64,000 nt of DNA from Acidiphilium multivorum AIU301 (GTDB lineage: Bacteria > Pseudomonadota > Alphaproteobacteria > Acetobacterales > Acetobacteraceae): contig NC_015186.1 of assembly GCF_000202835.1 (NCBI RefSeq), forward strand, positions 3,381,501 through 3,445,500. The letters run 5' to 3'. The notes beneath the pieces are model-generated. The model was not told the origin of the DNA and searched no databases. It was given only the letters and a program-made list of their open reading frames with translations. A program made the position numbers and the translations under genes. Below, piece after piece: positions 17,741-26,871 of the stretch (the first letter of the stretch is position 1; every line of letters begins with the position of its first letter).

Positions 17741-19588
17741 ATGACAAGACTTGGGACAAAATCGCTGAAGCGGTCGCTGCTGGCGGCCAGTTTCGGCATT
17801 CTCGGGGCAGGGGCGCTTGTGCTGTCCGCGCAGGCGGCCACGTCGGGTAGCGCCAACGAGTCGCTGCTGCAGATGCAGAAGAACCCCAATGACTGGGTGA
17901 TGCCGACCGGCACCTACAACAACTGGCGCTACAGCACGCTTGACCAGATCAACTCGAAGAACGTCAAAAACCTGCAGGTCGCCTGGACGATGTCGACCGG
18001 CACGGATCGCGGTCTCGAGGGCCAGCCGATCGTCATCGGCGACATGATGTATTACGAGACGTCGTATCCGAACTACGTCTATGCCGTGAACCTGAACCAT
18101 CCGGACCAGATCGCGTGGAAATATACGCCGCCACGTGATTCCAACGCCCCGCCGGTTGCCTGCTGCGACGTCGTGAATCGCGGCCCGGCCTATGGCGATG
18201 GCATGATCTTCGTCGATGCGCTGGACGCCCGGCTCTATGCGCTCAACGCGAAGACCGGCAAGGTCGTCTGGTCTGCCGACAATGGCCATCCGAAGGACGG
18301 CCAGACCATGACCGGCGCGCCGATGGTTGTCGGCAACAACGTGATCGTCGGTATCGCCGGCGGTGAATACGGTGTCCGCGGCTACATCACCGCCTACAAC
18401 ATCCACACCGGCAAGATGGTCTGGCGCGGCTACAGCGAGGGACCTTCCAAGGACACGCTGATCGATCCGGCGACGACGATCAACGGCGCGACCGGCAAGC
18501 CCGTCGGCCCGCATTCGAGCATCAAGACCTGGAAGGGTGACGAGTGGAAGGTCGGCGGCGGCACGACCTGGGGCTGGTATTCCTACGATCCGAAGCTCAA
18601 CCTGATCTATTACGGGTCGGGCAACCCCGGCACCTGGAACCCGAGCCAGCGCCCGGGCAAGAACCGCTGGTCGATGACCATCTGGGCCCGCAACCCCGAG
18701 ACCGGCAAGGTCAAGTGGGTCTACCAGATGACCCCGCATGACGGCTGGGACTATGACGGCGTGAACGAGATGGTTCTCGTCAACGTCAAGTATCACGGCA
18801 AGGAAGTCCCGGCGCTGGTGCATTTCGACCGCAACGGCTTCAGCTATGTCATGAACCGTGAGAACGGCAGCCCGATCGCGATCCACAAATACGATCCGTC
18901 GGTGAACTGGGCGACCGGCATCAACCCGAAGACCAACGAGCCGATCGTCGACCCGGCGAAGATGACCGAAGCGGGCAAGGACGTGAAGGACATCTGCCCG
19001 TCGTCGCAGGGTGACAAGGACGAACAGCCCGTCTCCTACGATCCGAAGACCGGCCTGTTCTACGCTCCGCTGAACCACCTGTGCATGAGCTACCAGGCGT
19101 TCAACGTGAAGTACAAGGCTGGCTTCCCGTTCGTCGGCGCCATCGTGAACATGATCCCGGGACCGGGTGGCTATCGCGGCCGGTTCATTGCCTACAACCC
19201 GATGACCGGCAAGACCGAGTGGCAGATTCACGACATGTTCCAGGATTGGGGCGGTGCGCTGACCACGGCGGGCAATGTCGCGTTCTACGGCACGCTGAAG
19301 GGGATGTTCCGCGCGGTCGACATCAAGACCGGCAAGATCCTCTACCAGTTCAAGACGCCGTCCGGCATCATCGGCAACCCGATCACCTACATGCATGACG
19401 GCAAGCAGTATGTCGCGGTGCTGAGCGGTGTGGGTGGCTGGGCCGCGATCGGCATGGCGGACAACCTGCACAAATCGTCGGCCGGCCTCGGCGCCGTGGG
19501 TCTGAACGCGACCCTGACCGACTATACGAACCTTGGCGGCACGCTGATGGTGTTCTCGCTGCCCTCGAAAGTGGCCAGCGCGAACTGA
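17741..19588 (+). CDS. xoxF: PQQ methanol/alcohol dehydrogenase, lanthanide type
   Basis: Periplasmic eight-bladed propeller quinoprotein, 615 aa with a signal peptide ending near SAQAATS. It oxidises methanol or other short alcohols and passes electrons to a cytochrome c. The vicinal disulfide CC is at residues 141-142. Metal ligands of the family are all present: Glu209 (GGEYGVRGY), Asn295 (SGNPGTWNP), catalytic Asp337 and the extra Asp339 of WDYDG. That second Asp is the marker of lanthanide-dependent enzymes; calcium-type MxaF has Ala there. XoxJ and a XoxG-like cytochrome follow, the standard xox order. GGAGGGAG precedes ATG 17741. Methanol rather than ethanol is favoured by the neighbourhood but not proven. 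Confidence 0.93.
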   Translation: MTRLGTKSLKRSLLAASFGILGAGALVLSAQAATSGSANESLLQMQKNPNDWVMPTGTYNNWRYSTLDQINSKNVKNLQVAWTMSTGTDRGLEGQPIVIGDMMYYETSYPNYVYAVNLNHPDQIAWKYTPPRDSNAPPVACCDVVNRGPAYGDGMIFVDALDARLYALNAKTGKVVWSADNGHPKDGQTMTGAPMVVGNNVIVGIAGGEYGVRGYITAYNIHTGKMVWRGYSEGPSKDTLIDPATTINGATGKPVGPHSSIKTWKGDEWKVGGGTTWGWYSYDPKLNLIYYGSGNPGTWNPSQRPGKNRWSMTIWARNPETGKVKWVYQMTPHDGWDYDGVNEMVLVNVKYHGKEVPALVHFDRNGFSYVMNRENGSPIAIHKYDPSVNWATGINPKTNEPIVDPAKMTEAGKDVKDICPSSQGDKDEQPVSYDPKTGLFYAPLNHLCMSYQAFNVKYKAGFPFVGAIVNMIPGPGGYRGRFIAYNPMTGKTEWQIHDMFQDWGGALTTAGNVAFYGTLKGMFRAVDIKTGKILYQFKTPSGIIGNPITYMHDGKQYVAVLSGVGGWAAIGMADNLHKSSAGLGAVGLNATLTDYTNLGGTLMVFSLPSKVASAN

Positions 19589-19603
19589 GTCGCGTCGTGA
19601 CCA

Positions 19604-19642
19604 TCCAGCCCGGGTTGCTCCCCTGCCCGGGCTGGAGCTTTT
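19604..19642 (+). terminator. Intrinsic terminator after xoxF
   Basis: Stem TCCAGCCCGGG (19604-19614) pairs with CCCGGGCTGGA (19626-19636) across an 11-base loop and is followed by AGCTTTTTT. It lies between xoxF and xoxJ, so it probably trims expression of the downstream genes relative to xoxF, or ends the xoxF transcript. Confidence 0.88.
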
Positions 19643-19724
19643 TTCTTCCAGTCCGCCTCCGGTGGACGCCCGGCGACTACAGGTACCGGCCCCCGCGGTC
19701 GGTCATGCTGACGGAGTGAAACCC

Positions 19725-20594
19725 ATGAAATCGTCAATGACCCGCTGGATCATGTTCGCGGGCTGTGCCGCCTTCTTCGCCGCCGCGCCAAATGGCGTCG
19801 CAGCGGCCAGCACAACCGCTCAGCCCTCCAACAACAGCCACGTGCTGCGCGTGTGCGCCGATCCCAACTACCTGCCCTACTCGAACCGGGCGGGGCAGGG
19901 ATTCGAGAACAAGATCGCCGAACTCGTCGCCAAGGCGATGGGCCGGAAGCTCGAATACACCTGGGCCAGTTACCGGATGCATGGCGGCTTCTCGAACTTC
20001 CTCGCTCTCAATCTCGATGCGCACAAATGCGATGTCGTCATGAACCTGCCGACGGGCGACAACGAGGAAATGGCGACCAAGCCGTATTATCGCTCTTCGT
20101 ATGTGTTCGTGACCCGCAAGGGCAAGCATTTGCATATCCGCTCGATGCGATCGGTTTCGATGCACGCGATCAAGATCGGCTTCGAGGCCGGCACGACGCC
20201 CGAGACGGCGATCAAGATGCTTGGGCTGATGGAGAATGCCGTCGCCTTCCATGTCGCGAGCAATCCGAACGCCTCGCCGCGGCAGCTTCTGCAGGCGGTT
20301 CAGGATGGCAAGGTCGGTGTCATGGTGACCTGGGAACCGGCGATCGGCGCCTTCATGAAGGATTTCCCCGGCCTGCAGATGCGCCGGGTGCCCTCGGAGG
20401 AATATGCGCCCGGTCTGCCGCAGGTGAATTACACGTATTCGATGTCAATGGGCGTGCGGAAAGGTGACAAGGCACTGCGTGCCGCGCTCGACAAGGTGAT
20501 CGCGACCCACAAGAGCGAGATCGGCGCGACCCTTGCCAAGTTCAACGTGCGCCTGCTGCCCAACCCCAGGCACTTCAACTACTCGAACAACTAA
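19725..20594 (+). CDS. xoxJ: XoxJ/MxaJ-type periplasmic binding protein
   Basis: 289-aa secreted protein (signal peptide to about residue 27) of the quinoprotein-dehydrogenase-associated substrate-binding-like family. LRVCADPNYLPYSNRAGQGFENKIAE is the characteristic start, followed by CDVVMNLPTGDNEEM and GFEAGTTPETA. XoxJ is thought to help activate or mature XoxF rather than to import a solute; no ABC partner is nearby, which agrees. ATG 19725 has GGAG at 19713-19716. It sits 136 bp after xoxF, beyond a terminator hairpin, and 40 bp before the cytochrome gene. Confidence 0.93.
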   Translation: MKSSMTRWIMFAGCAAFFAAAPNGVAAASTTAQPSNNSHVLRVCADPNYLPYSNRAGQGFENKIAELVAKAMGRKLEYTWASYRMHGGFSNFLALNLDAHKCDVVMNLPTGDNEEMATKPYYRSSYVFVTRKGKHLHIRSMRSVSMHAIKIGFEAGTTPETAIKMLGLMENAVAFHVASNPNASPRQLLQAVQDGKVGVMVTWEPAIGAFMKDFPGLQMRRVPSEEYAPGLPQVNYTYSMSMGVRKGDKALRAALDKVIATHKSEIGATLAKFNVRLLPNPRHFNYSNN

Positions 20595-20634
20595 CAGTCC
20601 CAGTGACGAACCGTAGCACGAGAAAGAGTGAGGC

Positions 20635-21384
20635 ATGACCAAGAGTTCGATTACTACCTTCATTGGCGCCACTGCGACCGGCGTTCTCGCGGCCGGGCTG
20701 CTCGGCGCCGTGGCTCTCGCCGCCAGCGGTTCCGGCTCGATGCCCAAGGGCGAGCAGATTGCCAAAGGCAGCGACTGCTTCTCCTGTCACGCCATAAACC
20801 AGAAGGTCGTCGGTCCGGCCTTCGATGCCGTTGCCAAGAAGTTCGCCGGCCAGTCCGGCGCTGAAGACACGCTGGTAAACGCGATCCGCAAGGGGCATGT
20901 CGGCACCTGGGGCAAGATCCCGATGCCGCCGCATCCGAAACTTTCGGATGCGCAGACCAAGGAAATCGTCTCCTGGATCCTGAGCCTCAAGAGCGCCAAG
21001 GCCGCCAGCGCACCGGCATCGAGCGGGAAGACCTACACCTATACGGTGAAGGGCAAGAAGGTGAAGGTCGATTTCCCGATCTTCCAGCCCGGCACCGACA
21101 AGGTCACCAAGGACGTCTTCCGCGGCTACGAGCTGTTCAATTCCTACTGCTTCCGCTGCCATGGCGAGGATGCCGTGGGCGGTTCCTACGCGCCCAACCT
21201 GCGCGCCTCGCTCAACAACGGCATGACCGAGGCCGGCTTCACCAATGTCGCGATGACGGGGCGCAAGGCGAAGGGCATGCCGAGCTGGGCCGGCTTCTTC
21301 ACCCCGCACCAGATCCACGTGATCTACCAATACGTCAAGGCCCGCGCTGTCGGCGCCGTCGGCACCGGCACGCCGAAACAATGA
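20635..21384 (+). CDS. xoxG: Diheme cytochrome c, XoxG-like electron acceptor
   Basis: 249-aa periplasmic cytochrome with two haem-c sites: CFSCH at residues 48-52 and CFRCH at 172-176. The first domain, with the KIPMPPHPKLSD loop, looks like a c551/c552-type cytochrome (loop Met as axial ligand). The second, with NSYCFRCHGEDAVGGSYAPNLR, is like the usual XoxG/MxaG cytochrome. A signal peptide covers about residues 1-30. Position directly after xoxF-xoxJ makes it the likely electron acceptor of XoxF. Classical XoxG proteins have one haem, so this looks like a fusion of the acceptor with a second electron carrier. Confidence 0.88.
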   Translation: MTKSSITTFIGATATGVLAAGLLGAVALAASGSGSMPKGEQIAKGSDCFSCHAINQKVVGPAFDAVAKKFAGQSGAEDTLVNAIRKGHVGTWGKIPMPPHPKLSDAQTKEIVSWILSLKSAKAASAPASSGKTYTYTVKGKKVKVDFPIFQPGTDKVTKDVFRGYELFNSYCFRCHGEDAVGGSYAPNLRASLNNGMTEAGFTNVAMTGRKAKGMPSWAGFFTPHQIHVIYQYVKARAVGAVGTGTPKQ

Positions 21385-21441
21385 CGGGGCAGGGCGTCGC
21401 GCTGTTCCGCCACCAGACATAGTCACAAGGGAGTTCGAAAC

Positions 21442-22014
21442 ATGGCCATTGCACTGCACCCTTCCATCGACCACGGCGTCAAGCCGGGCTCGTCAACCTT
21501 CGCCGGCGGCACGCTGCGCTGCCACTGCCCGAGCCATCAGGTGGTGGTGCGCGTCGACTCGCAGACCGCCCATAACCACGCCTGCGGCTGCTCCAAATGC
21601 TGGAAGCCGGCGGGTGCGAAGTTCTCGATCGTCGCGGTGGTGCCGCGGGACAAGGTTCACGTCGTCGAGAATGGCAACAAGCTGCACATCGTCGATCACA
21701 ACGCGGTCATCCAGCGCCATGCCTGCCGCGAATGCGGCGTGCACATGTTCGGCCGCATCGAGAACAAGGACCATCCTTTCTACGGGCTCGACTTCGTGCA
21801 TACCGAGCTGTCGTCGGATCAGGGCTGGTCGGCGCCCGAATTCGCCGCCTTCGTCTCCTCGGTGATCGAGCAGGGCACGCCGCCCTCCGAGATGGGCGCC
21901 ATCCGCGCCCGCTTGAAAGAACTCGGCCTTGAGCCGTATGACTGCCTTTCGCCGCCGCTGATGGATGCCATCGCGACCCATGTCGCGAAAGCCAACGGCA
22001 AGCTCGCGGCCTGA
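21442..22014 (+). CDS. gfa: S-(hydroxymethyl)glutathione synthase
   Basis: Glutathione-dependent formaldehyde-activating enzyme, 190 aa, normal length. It speeds adduct formation between formaldehyde and glutathione in the cytoplasm. Zinc ligands are visible as [14 protein letters not shown] and [13 protein letters not shown]. It lies 57 bp after the xoxG-like gene and 22 bp before the class III dehydrogenase that uses its product, so formaldehyde made by alcohol oxidation is handled within the same gene block. Confidence 0.95.
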   Translation: MAIALHPSIDHGVKPGSSTFAGGTLRCHCPSHQVVVRVDSQTAHNHACGCSKCWKPAGAKFSIVAVVPRDKVHVVENGNKLHIVDHNAVIQRHACRECGVHMFGRIENKDHPFYGLDFVHTELSSDQGWSAPEFAAFVSSVIEQGTPPSEMGAIRARLKELGLEPYDCLSPPLMDAIATHVAKANGKLAA

Positions 22015-22036
22015 CGCGTCAAGGAGGATAACAACG

Positions 22037-23146
22037 ATGGATGTTCGCGCCGCGATTGCGTGGAAGGCCGGCGAAAAACTGGAGCTCGGCACGGTCAGGC
22101 TGGATGGGCCGAAGGCGGGCGAGGTGCTGGTGGAAGTCAAGGCCACCGGCATCTGCCACACGGATGAATACACGCTGTCGGGCGCGGACCCCGAAGGCCT
22201 CTTTCCGGCCATCCTCGGGCACGAGGGTGCTGGTATCGTGGTCGATGTCGGTCCCGGCGTGACCAGCGTGAAGAAGGGCGATCACGTGATTCCGCTCTAC
22301 ACGCCGGAATGCCGGCAGTGCAAATCCTGCCTCTCGCGCAAGACCAATCTCTGCACCGCGATCCGTGCGACCCAGGGCAAGGGCGTGATGCCGGACGGCA
22401 CCTCGCGCTTCTCCTGCGACGGCGAGCCGGTGATGCACTACATGGGCTGCTCGACCTTCGCCAACTACACCGTGCTGCCGGAAATCGCGGTGGCGAAGGT
22501 GCGCGAGGACGCGCCCTTCGACAAGATCTGCTATATCGGCTGCGGGGTGACCACCGGCATCGGCGCGGTGATCAACACCGCCAAGGTGCAGCCGGGCGAT
22601 AACGTGGTCGTCTTCGGTCTCGGCGGGATCGGCCTGAACGTGATCCAGGGGGCGCGCCTCGCCGGTGCGAACATGATCGTCGGCGTCGATCTCAACAACG
22701 GCCGCAAGCCGATGGCCGAGAAATTCGGCATGACGCATTTCGTCAACCCGGCCGAGATCGGCGAGGATCTCGTGCCCTACCTCGTCAACCTGACCGATGG
22801 CGGCGCCGATTACTCCTTCGAGTGCATCGGCAATGTGAAGGTGATGCGCCAGGCGCTGGAATGCTGCCATCGCGGCTGGGGCACCTCGATCATCATCGGG
22901 GTGGCCGGCGCGGGGCAGGAGATCTCGACCCGGCCGTTCCAGCTGGTGACCGGGCGCAACTGGCGCGGCACCGCCTTCGGCGGCGCGCGCGGCCGCACCG
23001 ACGTGCCGAAGATCGTCGACTGGTACATGAACGGCAAGATCAACATCGACGACCTGATCACCCATGTGCTGCCCTTCGAGCAGATCAACGAAGGCTTCGA
23101 ACTGATGCGCAAGGGCGAGAGTATCCGCAGCGTCGTCGTCTACTGA
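22037..23146 (+). CDS. frmA: S-(hydroxymethyl)glutathione dehydrogenase (class III ADH)
   Basis: Zinc-dependent, NAD-linked enzyme that oxidises S-hydroxymethylglutathione to S-formylglutathione; 369 aa. Catalytic zinc ligands are in GICHTDEYTLSG and GHEGAG; the structural zinc cysteines are in PECRQCKSCLSRKTNLC; the cofactor loop is VFGLGGIGLNVIQGARLAGA. AAGGAGG at 22021-22027 sits just before ATG 22037. The stop overlaps the ATG of the TonB-dependent receptor (TGATG), an unusual coupling. The S-formylglutathione hydrolase that should follow is not in this window. Confidence 0.96.
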   Translation: MDVRAAIAWKAGEKLELGTVRLDGPKAGEVLVEVKATGICHTDEYTLSGADPEGLFPAILGHEGAGIVVDVGPGVTSVKKGDHVIPLYTPECRQCKSCLSRKTNLCTAIRATQGKGVMPDGTSRFSCDGEPVMHYMGCSTFANYTVLPEIAVAKVREDAPFDKICYIGCGVTTGIGAVINTAKVQPGDNVVVFGLGGIGLNVIQGARLAGANMIVGVDLNNGRKPMAEKFGMTHFVNPAEIGEDLVPYLVNLTDGGADYSFECIGNVKVMRQALECCHRGWGTSIIIGVAGAGQEISTRPFQLVTGRNWRGTAFGGARGRTDVPKIVDWYMNGKINIDDLITHVLPFEQINEGFELMRKGESIRSVVVY

Positions 23147-25251
23147 TGTCGAGACGGCTCAGCCTGCTCGCCGTGTCCCTTCTCGGGGGCACGGCGTTCG
23201 CCACTCCGGCGTTCGGACAGAACGCGAAACCCCTGATCGTTCCCTCGCCGGGCGAGATCGCGATCCACAAGATCGTGGTCAGCGCGACCCGTACCCGGGA
23301 GGCGAGTTTCAACGTTCCGGTTTCGATATATAGTATCTCCGGTAGGCAGATCAGTTTCGCCAACGCGGAAGAGAACCTCAGCGAGACGCTGAATCGCGTA
23401 CCCGGCATCGACGTGCAGAACCGGCAGGACTATGCGCAGGGATTGCGCATCACCTCGCGCGGCTTCGGCGCGCAGACACCGTTTGGCGTGCGGAATATCC
23501 GCATCCTCGTCGACGGAATGCCACTGACCGGTCCGGACGGAACGACCGACTCCGAGGTGATCGACCTTGGCGACATCAGCCGGATCGAGGTTCTGACCGG
23601 CCCGTTCTCCGTCCTGTACGGCAATGCCTCGGGTGGAGTGATCCAGGTCTTCAGCAAGAACGGCCCGACCCGCCCCACGGTCGGTGGCAGCGTGATTGCG
23701 ACGTCCTATGGCGGATGGCGCGTCGGCGCGACCTATGGCGGCACCGCACGCTGGGGATCTGACGGTTCGTTCAACTACATGATGAACGCGTCGGATTTCT
23801 ATACTGGCGGATACCGCCAGCATAGTGCCGCGCGGCGCCAGCAGTTTTATGGCAAATTCCGTGTGCAGGTCAGCCCGAATACCAGCTACACGCTGCTGAT
23901 CGACGGCCTGAACGAACCGTATTCGGAAGACCCGGGCGGCCTGACTGCTGCGCAGTATCATGCCAATCCGCGCCAGGCCGGCACCGGTGCCGATGCGTTC
24001 GGGACCCGCAAGGTGCTGCGCCACCTGCAGTTCGGCCTCGTCTTCAAACACCGCTTCAACGCACAGAACAGCGTCCGCGTGGTGGTTTACGAGGCGACCC
24101 ACTCAGTGCTGCAATTCCTGCCCTTTACCGGCAGCTACGCGGCTTCCGGCGGCGGCGTGGTGGATCTTGCCCGAAAATCCGGTGGCATCGACGCGTCCTG
24201 GACCCACAGGGACGAGGTTGCCGGCGTTCCGGTCACACTCATCACCGGTGTGGATTTCGGCTACGAACAGCAGCACCGCAAGGGCTATGTCAACGAGTTC
24301 GGCTCAATCGGCGCATTGCGTCGCAACGAGCAGGATGTCGCCCGCAATGTCGCCGAATACGCGCAGGTGAACGCCCACGTTGCCAAGCGCACGACTTTGG
24401 TCGTCGGTCTTCGGCACAGCAACGATTATTACAGCGTGACCGACAATTACGTGACCAGCACGCTGACCAACGACTCGGGATCGGTCAGCTATGGAAACAC
24501 GAGCTTCGTTGCCGGCGCCACCTATCACCTGACGCCGACCACCAATCTCTACGCCGACTATGGCGAGGGTTTCGAAACGCCGACGCTCGACCAGCTCGCT
24601 TACCTGCCCAACGGCCTCGCGGGGTTCAATTCCGCCCTGCGCCCCACGACCAGCCAGAACTTCGAGGCGGGGATCAAGAGCCTGATCGGTGCGGATACCT
24701 ATCTCCAGCTCGCGGTGTTCCACATTCACACCAACAACGAGATCGAGGTGTCTTCCTCGAAGGACGGACGTACCGCTTATTCGAACCAGGGGCAGACGGC
24801 GCGCAACGGCGTCGACGTCAGCCTCGATACGTATCTGCCTCACCATGTCGAGCTCTACGGCTCCTATTCGCTGCTGAAGGCGCACTTCCTTGCCAACCAG
24901 TTCGCCGGCAGGTCATTGCCCGGCGTGCCGGACCAGCGGATCTACGGCGAACTGGACTGGCATGATCCGTCGACCGGATTCTATGCCCAGGCGAATGGTC
25001 AGTGGCAGAGCCGGATGTATGTCGACTCGCAGAACTCGGCCTACGCGGCGGGCTACTTCACCGCTGGCATCGCCGGGGGTTTCCGGCAGAACCTTGGGCC
25101 GATCCGGTTCAATGAATTCGCTCGCATCAACAATCTCTTCAACCGGACCTATGTGGGTGCGGTCGTGATCGCCGCGAGCAATGCCGCCTATTACGAGCCG
25201 GCGCCAGGGCGCAACTTCGTGATCGGGATGCGGGCACGTTACCGGTTCTGA
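23146..25251 (+). CDS. TonB-dependent outer-membrane receptor
   Basis: 701-aa outer-membrane receptor. A signal peptide ends near TPAFGQ; a TonB-box-like IVVSATRT follows at about residue 43. The plug domain has NRVPGIDVQNRQDY, ITSRGFG, ILVDGMPLTGPDG and IEVLTGPFSVLYGNASGGVIQV; the barrel ends ARYRF with the usual C-terminal aromatic. ATG 23146 overlaps the frmA stop, so it is translated from the same message as the formaldehyde genes. Context (lanthanide-type XoxF upstream, a second PQQ enzyme downstream) suggests uptake of a metal chelate, perhaps a lanthanide chelate; siderophore or PQQ transport are alternatives. Confidence 0.93.
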   Translation: MSRRLSLLAVSLLGGTAFATPAFGQNAKPLIVPSPGEIAIHKIVVSATRTREASFNVPVSIYSISGRQISFANAEENLSETLNRVPGIDVQNRQDYAQGLRITSRGFGAQTPFGVRNIRILVDGMPLTGPDGTTDSEVIDLGDISRIEVLTGPFSVLYGNASGGVIQVFSKNGPTRPTVGGSVIATSYGGWRVGATYGGTARWGSDGSFNYMMNASDFYTGGYRQHSAARRQQFYGKFRVQVSPNTSYTLLIDGLNEPYSEDPGGLTAAQYHANPRQAGTGADAFGTRKVLRHLQFGLVFKHRFNAQNSVRVVVYEATHSVLQFLPFTGSYAASGGGVVDLARKSGGIDASWTHRDEVAGVPVTLITGVDFGYEQQHRKGYVNEFGSIGALRRNEQDVARNVAEYAQVNAHVAKRTTLVVGLRHSNDYYSVTDNYVTSTLTNDSGSVSYGNTSFVAGATYHLTPTTNLYADYGEGFETPTLDQLAYLPNGLAGFNSALRPTTSQNFEAGIKSLIGADTYLQLAVFHIHTNNEIEVSSSKDGRTAYSNQGQTARNGVDVSLDTYLPHHVELYGSYSLLKAHFLANQFAGRSLPGVPDQRIYGELDWHDPSTGFYAQANGQWQSRMYVDSQNSAYAAGYFTAGIAGGFRQNLGPIRFNEFARINNLFNRTYVGAVVIAASNAAYYEPAPGRNFVIGMRARYRF

Positions 25252-25263
25252 CCGCTCTCGCGG

Positions 25264-26670
25264 TCAGAACAGTTTCCCGGGGTTGAGCGTTGCGGCCGGA
25301 TCGAGCGCCGCGCGGATCCTGCGCATGATCTCCCGCTCGGCCGCTGACCGCAGTTGCCCGAAGGCGTGGGTCTTGATTTGTCCGATGCCATGCTCGGCGG
25401 AAAAGCTGCCGCCGAGTTCCATGACGATGGCGTTCACATCCTCCATCAGGTCCTCGCCGCGCGCGGCGAAGGCTGCAGCGTCGCCATCCTCGGGCTGCAG
25501 GGCGTTCAGGTGGATGTTGCCATCGCCGATATGTCCGAATGCAACCATGCGGGCGCCGGGATGGCGGGCGCCGAGCATCGCTGCGGCGCGTGCAAGCAGG
25601 CTCGGTACTGCCGCGACCGGGACTGAAACATCGTTCTTCACCGAGGCGCCGGCCCGACGCTGCGACTCCGAAAGATGCTCGCGGATAGCCCAGAACGCCG
25701 CCCGCTGTGCCTCGGATTCGGCGATCGCTGCATCGGTGATCACACCGGCTTCAAGCGCGTCTGCCAGCACGGCTTCCATCGTCTCCCGCAGCGGATCGCG
25801 TCTGCGGGTCGTTGCCAGTTCGAGCAGCACATAGTGCGGTGAAGCCGTTTCGAGCGGGAGCCGGAAGTCCGGCATGTATGACTGGTTCACGGCCATGGCG
25901 GCGCCGGAGATGTATTCGAATGCGTAGAGCGCGGCTTCGTCTTCGTCGCGGAACCGGGCAAACAGGTCGAGCGCGGCCTCGACGCTGGGGATCGCGCAGA
26001 AACAGGTCTGCCGTTGGCGCGGTGCCCGCGCGAGGCGCAGCACGGCGGCGGTGACGATGCCGAGCGTTCCTTCGGCGCCGGCGAAAAGCTGGCGCAGCGC
26101 ATAGCCGGTATTGTCCTTCCGCAGCCGGCGCAGTCCGTTCCAGATCGTGCCGTCGGCCAGTACCACCTCCAGCCCCAGTACGAGATCGCGGGCGTTGCCG
26201 AAACGCAGGGTGTTGTTGCCGCCGGCGTTGGTCGAGATGACACCGCCGATCTGCGCGGACCCTTCCGAGCCGATCGAAAGCGGCAGCAGGGCACCTGCGT
26301 CGCGCGCCGCGTCCTGGGCCGCACGGAGCGTGACCCCGGCCTCCACTTCCATGGTGAGCCCCGCGGCATCGATGGCGCGCACGGCATTCATCCGCGAGAG
26401 CGAAAGCACGAGTTCCGCCCCGTCCCGCGACGGCACGGCGCCTGCGACCATCGACGTGTTGCCGCCCTGGGGCACGACAGGAACGCCGGCCGCCGCGCAA
26501 AGTCGCAGCGCGGCCGCAACACCCGCCGTGTCGCGCGGCCGCAGAACCGCGCGGGGCATGTTGCTGACGAGGCCGCGCCAGTCCGTGCCGAAGGGGGCGA
26601 TGTCTTCAGGGGCGATGATGACCCCTCCGGGGCCAAGCGCGGCGGCGAGGTGGTCGAGCAGATTGATCAT
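25264..26670 (-). CDS. FAD-linked oxidase (lactate/2-hydroxyacid dehydrogenase type)
   Basis: 468-aa flavoprotein of the FAD_binding_4 / FAD-oxidase C family (GlcD, D-lactate and D-2-hydroxyglutarate dehydrogenases). PQGGNTSMVAGAVP and IGSEGSAQIGGVISTNAGGNNTLRFGNARD form the FAD cradle; GAEGTLGIVT is the family signature; the C-terminal domain has FGHIGDGNIHLN (metal-binding His residues) and FSAEHGIGQIK. It would oxidise a D-2-hydroxy acid and reduce quinone or an ETF. It faces the TonB gene and is divergent from the second PQQ dehydrogenase. Exact substrate not determinable. Confidence 0.92.
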   Translation of the reverse strand: MINLLDHLAAALGPGGVIIAPEDIAPFGTDWRGLVSNMPRAVLRPRDTAGVAAALRLCAAAGVPVVPQGGNTSMVAGAVPSRDGAELVLSLSRMNAVRAIDAAGLTMEVEAGVTLRAAQDAARDAGALLPLSIGSEGSAQIGGVISTNAGGNNTLRFGNARDLVLGLEVVLADGTIWNGLRRLRKDNTGYALRQLFAGAEGTLGIVTAAVLRLARAPRQRQTCFCAIPSVEAALDLFARFRDEDEAALYAFEYISGAAMAVNQSYMPDFRLPLETASPHYVLLELATTRRRDPLRETMEAVLADALEAGVITDAAIAESEAQRAAFWAIREHLSESQRRAGASVKNDVSVPVAAVPSLLARAAAMLGARHPGARMVAFGHIGDGNIHLNALQPEDGDAAAFAARGEDLMEDVNAIVMELGGSFSAEHGIGQIKTHAFGQLRSAAEREIMRRIRAALDPAATLNPGKLF

Positions 26671-26871
26671 GAGCCGACTATATCGCCTGTGCCAGCCGAG
26701 CCAAGGCAGTCCATGCTGGTCATGTTGCTCCGTTTGGGAACATCGGGCCTGGGGCCACACACGAAAGCTTGATCCTTCTGGCGACTATGATAGCGTTATC
26801 AGGCAGCCACGGGCGTGCGATGGTGTCCTCGTACCCTTGAGGCAGCTTCACTTCGAACTGGGGAGACGTTC

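Noticed and set aside
17444-19471. Upstream extension of the sigma-54 activator frame through the xoxF region
   Set aside because: It is antisense to xoxF and the promoter; family similarity begins at the ATG at 17443.
26671-26871. Search for a sigma-54 promoter before the second PQQ dehydrogenase
   Set aside because: TGGTCATGTTGCT resembles the motif but the GG-GC spacing is too short; no valid -24/-12 element seen.
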